Below, in pieces: positions 17,125 to 21,324 of a DNA stretch of 21,324 nucleotides. Position 1 is the first letter of the stretch. The number at the start of each line of letters is the position of its first letter. A program made the position numbers and the translations under genes. Source of the DNA: JALOOE01 sp964423545 (lineage in GTDB: Bacteria > Chloroflexota > Anaerolineae > CG2-30-64-16); assembly GCA_964423545.1 (NCBI GenBank), contig CAYRFV010000070.1, positions 1-21,324 of the forward strand, written 5' to 3'. Below the pieces are notes generated by a model, which saw nothing but the letters and a program-made list of their open reading frames with translations, did not search any database and was not told where the DNA came from.

Positions 17125-17508
17125 TCAGCGCTGTGGCACGTAGGCATCCATATCGATCTCGACCAGCCCTCCTCGTGGCAGGCCGGCCGCCTGTACGGTG
17201 GTGCGGGCGGGCAACACGCCCGTAAAGCGCTTGCCGTACAGGGTGTTCACGGTCTGGAAGTCGGCCATATCCACCAGGAAGATGGTCGTCTTGACAACGT
17301 CGGCGAAACTGGCGCCAGCCGCCGCCAACACGGCCGCGAGGTTGTCCAGCACCTGCTCCGTCTGGGCGACGAGGCCCTCACGCAGAGCACCGGTGGCCGG
17401 ATCGAGGCCGGTCTGTCCGGAGCAGAAGATGAAGTCGCCGGCCCGGATGGCCTGGCTGTAAGGCCCGATGGCAGCCGGGGCGGCGGGCGTGGCAATGGCG
17501 CTTTTCAT
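17125..17508 (-). CDS. RidA/YjgF/UK114 family enamine/imine deaminase
   Basis: This is a 127-residue protein, the standard size of trimeric RidA proteins that hydrolyse reactive 2-aminoacrylate and related imines in the cytoplasm. Key positions are present: Tyr17 in AIGPYSQAI, Ser30 in FCSGQTGLDP, Arg102 in LPARTTVQAAGLP and Glu117 in GLVEIDMDAYV, matching the substrate-binding Arg105 and Glu120 of well-studied RidA. ATG 17508 is chosen because AAGGA lies 7 bases upstream and the product begins MKSAIATP, as typical members do; the frame extends 28 codons further back into repeat DNA, which I reject. It lies between leuS and the cyclodeaminase gene, all codirectional, with a repeat-rich hairpin between it and leuS. 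Confidence 0.93.
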   Translation of the reverse strand: MKSAIATPAAPAAIGPYSQAIRAGDFIFCSGQTGLDPATGALREGLVAQTEQVLDNLAAVLAAAGASFADVVKTTIFLVDMADFQTVNTLYGKRFTGVLPARTTVQAAGLPRGGLVEIDMDAYVPQR

Positions 17509-17523
17509 GATGGTGTCCTTGAT

Positions 17524-17600
17524 GTGATACGTGATGCGCGTCGACAAACGAGTGATGGGTTGACGATGTCGCTCGTCAGCATCACTCGTCACGCGTCTCC
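17524..17600. repeat. Heptad repeats and hairpin between leuS and ridA
   Basis: Reading the + strand in steps of seven from 17524 gives GTGATAC, GTGATGC, then GTGATGG at 17552, and the reversed forms CATCACT (17580) and CGTCACG (17587). The two orientations create a hairpin: ACGAGTGATG (17548-17557) with CATCACTCGT (17580-17589), 10 bp, plus an inner TGACGA/TCGTCA stem. On the - strand it starts 10 bases after the leuS stop and is followed by a short TTT, so it may act as a weak terminator. Confidence 0.6.
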
Positions 17601-20458
17601 TACCCCACGACGATGTTGATCAGTTTTCCGCTGGCAAAGATCACCTTGCGGACTTGCTTACCTTCGATCCACTTCTGGACGCTTGGACTTGCCAGCGCCA
17701 GCTCGCGTGCAGCCTCTTCGCTGACGTCGGCCGCCACCTCGATCCGATCGCGCAGCTTGCCGTTGATCTGCACGACCAGGGTGATCGTGTCAGCTTTCGC
17801 CAGCTCCGCATCGTAGCCGGGCCAGGGTTGTACATGGATGCTGCTCTCCGCCTTGAATCCAGTCACGCTGTGCCGCCGTTGCCATAGCTCCTCAGCAATA
17901 TGCGGCGTTTCGGGCGCCAGCATCAGCAGCAGGCTGTTGACTGCCTCGTCCCAGGCTGGCGTGCCATAGACAGCGGTCTCCCTGGCCTTGACCAGGTAGT
18001 TGTTGAACTCCATCAGCGCGCTGATGATGGTGTTGAATTTCAGCGCCTCGATATCTTCCGTGACCTTCTGCAGCGTCTTGTGCGTCATCCGCCGCAGATC
18101 GCGAATCTGAACTTCCAGGCCCGTGTCTTGCTCGATGTCTCTTGGCACCTGACTTCTGTTTCCTGCATCTGTCACGACGCTCCACACGCGCTCCAGGAAG
18201 CGGCGCACGCCCTCGATCCCCTGGAAGTTCCATGGGCCGCCCGCATCCCACGGACCGATGAACATCAGATAGGCGCGCACGGCATCAGCCCCGTACTTCT
18301 CCACCCACTCGTCAGGTGCCACTACGTTGCCTTTGCTCTTGCTCATGCGCTGACCATCCGGCCCCAGGATGATCCCCTGGTTGAACAGGCGCAACATCGG
18401 CTCCCGAAACGATGTCACACCCATATCGCACAGCGCCTTCGTGAAGAAGCGTGTGTACAGCAGATGCATCGTGGCGTGTTCCGGCCCGCCGGTGTACTGA
18501 TCGACCGGCAGCCAATAGGCGCCTTGCGCCGGATCCCACGGCGAGTCGTCCCGGCTGAGCTTCTGCCCGGCTTTCCAGTAAGGGGACACGTAGGCGTAAT
18601 TGTACCAGGACGAGCACATGAACGTATCCATGGTGTCGGTCTCACGGCGCGCGTTGCCTTGGCATTTGGGGCACTTTGCGTTTAGGAATCCGGTGTGGAA
18701 CTTCAGCGCATTCTCGCCCGTGGACGGGATTTCCGCGTCGATGGGCAACAGCACCGGCAGATCCTCGTATGGCACCGGCACGATGCCGCACGCATCGCAG
18801 TAGATCATCGGGATCGGCGCGCCCCAATAGCGCTGGCGGCTGATCAGCCAGTCGTGCAGCCGATAGTTGATCGCCGCCTGGCCCTTGCCCTGCGCCGCCA
18901 GCCACGCGGTGACCTGTTGTTTCGCCACGGCGCCGGGCGTGCCCGTAAACGCGCCCGAGTTGATCATGGCGCCGTATTCGTGATGGTACAACACGTCGCG
19001 ATACCACTCGACGGCCCACCACATTTCCATCGTTGTGCGGAACCGGCGCATGTATTCGTAACCGGCGTGGCAGCGCGCCATGATCTCGGCATCTGATGCT
19101 GCCGAGGTCAGCGTCATCGGCCCATCCTCGAACACGACCTGCCATGCGCGGCCCACAATGTCGCCCCAATGCCCGGGTTTCAGGTGTTCTTGCAGCAGCC
19201 TGGCATAGGTTGCAACCTGCGCGTCACCGCTCAGTGTCACTGCGTAGAAATGGCCGCGGCCCGCGATCTCCAGCCATTCCCACGTCAGGCCGGCATCGGT
19301 CAGCGCGCCCGCGAACTCGCTGCGCACCGAGCCTTGCCATACCGCGCCTTTGGCGATTGAGTCAGTCCGTTCGATCACGGGGATGATCGGCAGGCCGAAC
19401 TTCAGCGCGAAGGCGAAGTCCCGCTCATCGTGGCTGGGCACGGCCATGATCGCGCCGGTGCCATACGTCATCAATACATAGTCGGCGATCCAGATCGGGA
19501 TGCGCGCACCGTTGACCGGGTTGATCGCATATGCGCCCGTGAAAATGCCGGTTTTCTCCCGCTCGGCCGCGGTGCGTTCGATGTCGGTCTGGCGACCGGC
19601 CTGGAACTGATAGGTGCGCACCGCCTCTCGGTGGGTCTCGGGCGTCAGTTTGTCAACCAGCGGATGCTCTGGCGCCAGCACCATGAAGGTGGCTCCCCAC
19701 AGCGTATCGGGGCGGGTGGTGAAGACGACGATGTCGTCGCCCATCTCAGACTGGAACGTAACCTCCGCGCCCTCGCTGCGGTCACCGATCCAGTTGATTT
19801 GGGCGGTGCGGATGCGCTCCGGCCAGTCGATGCCGTCGAACCGTTTCAGTTCCTCGGCGTAGTCGGTGATCTTGAAGAACCATTGCTCCAACTCCTTCAG
19901 GATCACGGGTGTGTCGCAGCGTTCGCAGTGGCGATCGTCGCCCCACACCTGCTCGCGCGCCAGGGTGGTGTTGCACTTCGGACAGAAGTTCACAGGCGAT
20001 AGCTTGCGATAGGCCAGCCCGTGCTCGTACAGCTTCAGGAAGAACCATTGGGACCATGCGTAGTAGCGCGGATCGCAAGTGACCGCCTCGCGGTCCCAGG
20101 CCCACATGGCGCCCATGCTGCGCAGTTGGCTGCGCATGCGATCGATGTTCGCCATGGTCCACGCGTGAGGGTGCGTGCCGTGCTTGATCGCCGCGTTTTC
20201 GGCCGGCAAGCCGAACGCGTCGAACCCGATGGGGAAGAAGACGTTGTAGCCCTTCATCCGCTTGTAGCGAGCGGCTGCATCGGACGGGGTCATCGCATAC
20301 CAGTGCCCGATGTGCAGGTCCCCGGACGGATAGGGCAGCATCGTCAGGAAGTAGAACTTGGGCCGCGTCGGGTCCTGCTTCGTCGCATACAGCCCGACTT
20401 CGTCCCATCGCGCCTGCCACTTGGCCTCGATCTCTTGAGGAATATACCTGTCTGCCAT
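17600..20458 (-). CDS. leuS: Leucyl-tRNA synthetase
   Basis: This is a class-I aminoacyl-tRNA synthetase of 952 residues that charges tRNA-Leu. The HIGH motif is at 49-52 (PYPSGDLHIGHW) and the KMSKS motif reads RMSKS at 704-708. A zinc-type module CPKC...CERC is near 158-185, and a second Cys set (CDACG...CPKC) is near 556-600. The editing domain has FTTRPDTLWGATFMV and VPSHDERDF. The usual length is about 820-870 residues; here about 130 residues lie between PVIERTD (near 363) and GAMINSGAFTG (near 494), where typical enzymes have a short link. ATG 20458 has AGGTGA 4 bases upstream. It follows the hydrolase gene by 61 bases and may share the T-box-controlled transcript, which fits T-box control of synthetase genes. 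Confidence 0.98.
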   Translation of the reverse strand: MADRYIPQEIEAKWQARWDEVGLYATKQDPTRPKFYFLTMLPYPSGDLHIGHWYAMTPSDAAARYKRMKGYNVFFPIGFDAFGLPAENAAIKHGTHPHAWTMANIDRMRSQLRSMGAMWAWDREAVTCDPRYYAWSQWFFLKLYEHGLAYRKLSPVNFCPKCNTTLAREQVWGDDRHCERCDTPVILKELEQWFFKITDYAEELKRFDGIDWPERIRTAQINWIGDRSEGAEVTFQSEMGDDIVVFTTRPDTLWGATFMVLAPEHPLVDKLTPETHREAVRTYQFQAGRQTDIERTAAEREKTGIFTGAYAINPVNGARIPIWIADYVLMTYGTGAIMAVPSHDERDFAFALKFGLPIIPVIERTDSIAKGAVWQGSVRSEFAGALTDAGLTWEWLEIAGRGHFYAVTLSGDAQVATYARLLQEHLKPGHWGDIVGRAWQVVFEDGPMTLTSAASDAEIMARCHAGYEYMRRFRTTMEMWWAVEWYRDVLYHHEYGAMINSGAFTGTPGAVAKQQVTAWLAAQGKGQAAINYRLHDWLISRQRYWGAPIPMIYCDACGIVPVPYEDLPVLLPIDAEIPSTGENALKFHTGFLNAKCPKCQGNARRETDTMDTFMCSSWYNYAYVSPYWKAGQKLSRDDSPWDPAQGAYWLPVDQYTGGPEHATMHLLYTRFFTKALCDMGVTSFREPMLRLFNQGIILGPDGQRMSKSKGNVVAPDEWVEKYGADAVRAYLMFIGPWDAGGPWNFQGIEGVRRFLERVWSVVTDAGNRSQVPRDIEQDTGLEVQIRDLRRMTHKTLQKVTEDIEALKFNTIISALMEFNNYLVKARETAVYGTPAWDEAVNSLLLMLAPETPHIAEELWQRRHSVTGFKAESSIHVQPWPGYDAELAKADTITLVVQINGKLRDRIEVAADVSEEAARELALASPSVQKWIEGKQVRKVIFASGKLINIVVG

Positions 20459-20470
20459 GATGTCACCTCA

Positions 20471-20530
20471 CTGGAACCTGGAAGCCAGCAACCAGAAGCT
20501 GGCCCTCAGCTTCCAGGTTCTAGCTTCCTA
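20471..20530. repeat. Heptad repeats forming a perfect 12-bp hairpin between the hydrolase gene and leuS
   Basis: Seven-base units follow each other on the + strand: CTGGAAC, CTGGAAG, CCAGCAA, CCAGAAG, CTGGCCC from 20471, then reversed units CTTCCAG, GTTCTAG, CTTCCTA from 20510. Arms 20474-20485 and 20509-20520 are perfectly complementary over 12 bp, with an inner CCAGC/GCTGG stem. The right arm reaches into the hydrolase stop codon. No T-run follows on the - strand, so it is not an obvious terminator. Confidence 0.65.
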
Positions 20531-21167
20531 CCAAGAACGCCACTGCCATCTCGTTGAATGCCTCCGGGTGCAGATGGTGCGGCCAGTGCGTCCGACCTCC
20601 CAACACATGCAACTCGCAATGCGGCAGGGAGGCCGCCAACGCCTGGCCGCTGGTAAGTGGCAGGATGGGATCCTCCTCGGCCCAGACGAGCCAGGTGGGC
20701 TGTACGAGGGCGCCATAGCGGCCCGCTGCCACGGCGTCCGGCGGGTGCGCCGCATCGACCAGCAGCAGGCGCCTGACGCGCGCCGGCGCTGCCAGCGCCA
20801 GCTCCAACGCAATCAGCCCGCCCCACGAAACGCCGCCAACGTCCGCCGCGTCGATCTCCAGCGCGTCCATCGTCCGCAACGCCACCTGCACCATCGGCTC
20901 CGGTGCCAGTCGATCGATTCCACCCGGTCGCTCGCCGGCCGACTGCCCCCAGCCGGGCCAATCCAGCGCGTAGACGCGGCGCACGGCGGCGAACGCGTCC
21001 ATCTGCGGCTCCCAGGTGCGCCAGGTCACATCGGCCCCTGCGCCGTGAAACAACAGCAGCGGCCAGGCGCGCGGCTTGCCGGCGGCGCGCACATGCACGT
21101 CCCCTGCGTCCGGTAGGATCGGCAGGAAGATGCTTTCTTGCCCGGAGGGTCTGCCGCCGACGTTCAT
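20520..21167 (-). CDS. Alpha/beta hydrolase
   Basis: This is a 215-residue single-domain alpha/beta hydrolase, probably cytoplasmic, with unknown substrate. The oxyanion region is LLLFHGAGAD. The nucleophile elbow is GVSWG with Ser114, the acid is probably Asp166 in WAEEDPILPL, and the base is His194 in GGRTHWPHHLHPEAF. This is the usual order and spacing, though the protein is short, with little or no cap domain. I start at ATG 21167 because it lies just past the T-run of the T-box terminator; the longer GTG start at 21206 would fall inside the terminator stem. It is the first gene after the T-box, with leuS 61 bases downstream, so it may be expressed according to tRNA charging. Why a hydrolase should be regulated this way is not clear. 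Confidence 0.87.
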   Translation of the reverse strand: MNVGGRPSGQESIFLPILPDAGDVHVRAAGKPRAWPLLLFHGAGADVTWRTWEPQMDAFAAVRRVYALDWPGWGQSAGERPGGIDRLAPEPMVQVALRTMDALEIDAADVGGVSWGGLIALELALAAPARVRRLLLVDAAHPPDAVAAGRYGALVQPTWLVWAEEDPILPLTSGQALAASLPHCELHVLGGRTHWPHHLHPEAFNEMAVAFLVGS

Positions 21168-21182
21168 GTGCACGAGTCCCCG

Positions 21183-21240
21183 AAAAACAGAAATCCTCTT
21201 CGTCACGACAGGGACGAAGAGGACTCCGCGGTACCACCCT
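21183..21240 (-). promoter_or_regulatory. T-box antiterminator/terminator region (no Stem I visible)
   Basis: The - strand carries the T-box consensus AGGGTGGTACCGCGG (21240-21226). Its AGGG can pair with CCCT (21213-21210) to form the antiterminator, leaving TGGT free to bind an ACCA tRNA end. The competing terminator is a perfect 11-bp stem (21223-21213 with 21204-21194) followed by TTTCTGTTTTT. The two folds share bases 21213-21216, so they exclude each other as in transcriptional T-boxes. The codon-reading Stem I should lie 100-200 bases upstream, but a tRNA gene is found there instead. Candidate targets are the hydrolase and leuS. Confidence 0.88.
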
Positions 21241-21255
21241 GGTTGTCGGTTCAGG

Positions 21256-21324
<69 letters not shown>

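Noticed and set aside
17524..17600. CRISPR-like repeats
   Set aside because: The repeated units are 7 bases with no unique spacers of constant length, so this is not a CRISPR array.
16792..17619. Open frame of 275 codons on the + strand across ridA and the cyclodeaminase gene
   Set aside because: It spans two recognised genes and their spacer in antisense; no domain is seen.

Overview
The window looks like a GC-rich chromosomal segment of a Chloroflexota-type bacterium. That placement is an inference from several traits seen together: a ClpC with a UVR-like middle domain, a four-domain ribosomal protein S1, metX next to metW, a T-box leader, and large secreted beta-propeller and subtilisin proteins with Thr/Pro-rich linkers. 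No rRNA is present to confirm it.

Layout. Positions 2-1115 (+ strand) hold the end of metX followed by metW, a methionine-biosynthesis pair. Everything else lies on the - strand and converges on metW. Read in the direction of transcription, from right to left, the order is: the 3' part of a tRNA-Ala(GGC) gene; a T-box antiterminator/terminator; an alpha/beta hydrolase; leuS; ridA; an ornithine-cyclodeaminase-family gene; rpsA with its own promoter and a strong terminator; clpC with an extended -10 promoter; a secreted S8 protease; a 1573-residue secreted mosaic beta-propeller protein; a PPC/DUF296 protein; an exosortase; an EpsI-type protein; and an MFS transporter with its own promoter. No gene-free gap exceeds 300 bases.

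How the genes fit together. The right part is translation and amino-acid metabolism (tRNA-Ala, leuS, ridA, cyclodeaminase, rpsA). The middle is protein quality control (clpC). The left part is a cell-surface cluster in which protease, propeller protein, PPC protein, exosortase and EpsI follow each other with gaps of 29-95 bases or with overlaps of 17 and 31 bases, so they may be co-expressed. Exosortase and EpsI normally handle PEP-CTERM-type proteins or exopolysaccharide, but neither secreted protein here ends in such a sorting signal.

The most unusual point is at the right edge. A canonical T-box motif with its terminator starts only 15 bases after the 3' end of a tRNA-Ala gene, so there is no room for the codon-reading Stem I. 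Other notable points are degenerate 7-base tandem repeats in three intergenic gaps, and an extra segment of roughly 110-120 residues in LeuRS between the editing domain and the catalytic core.
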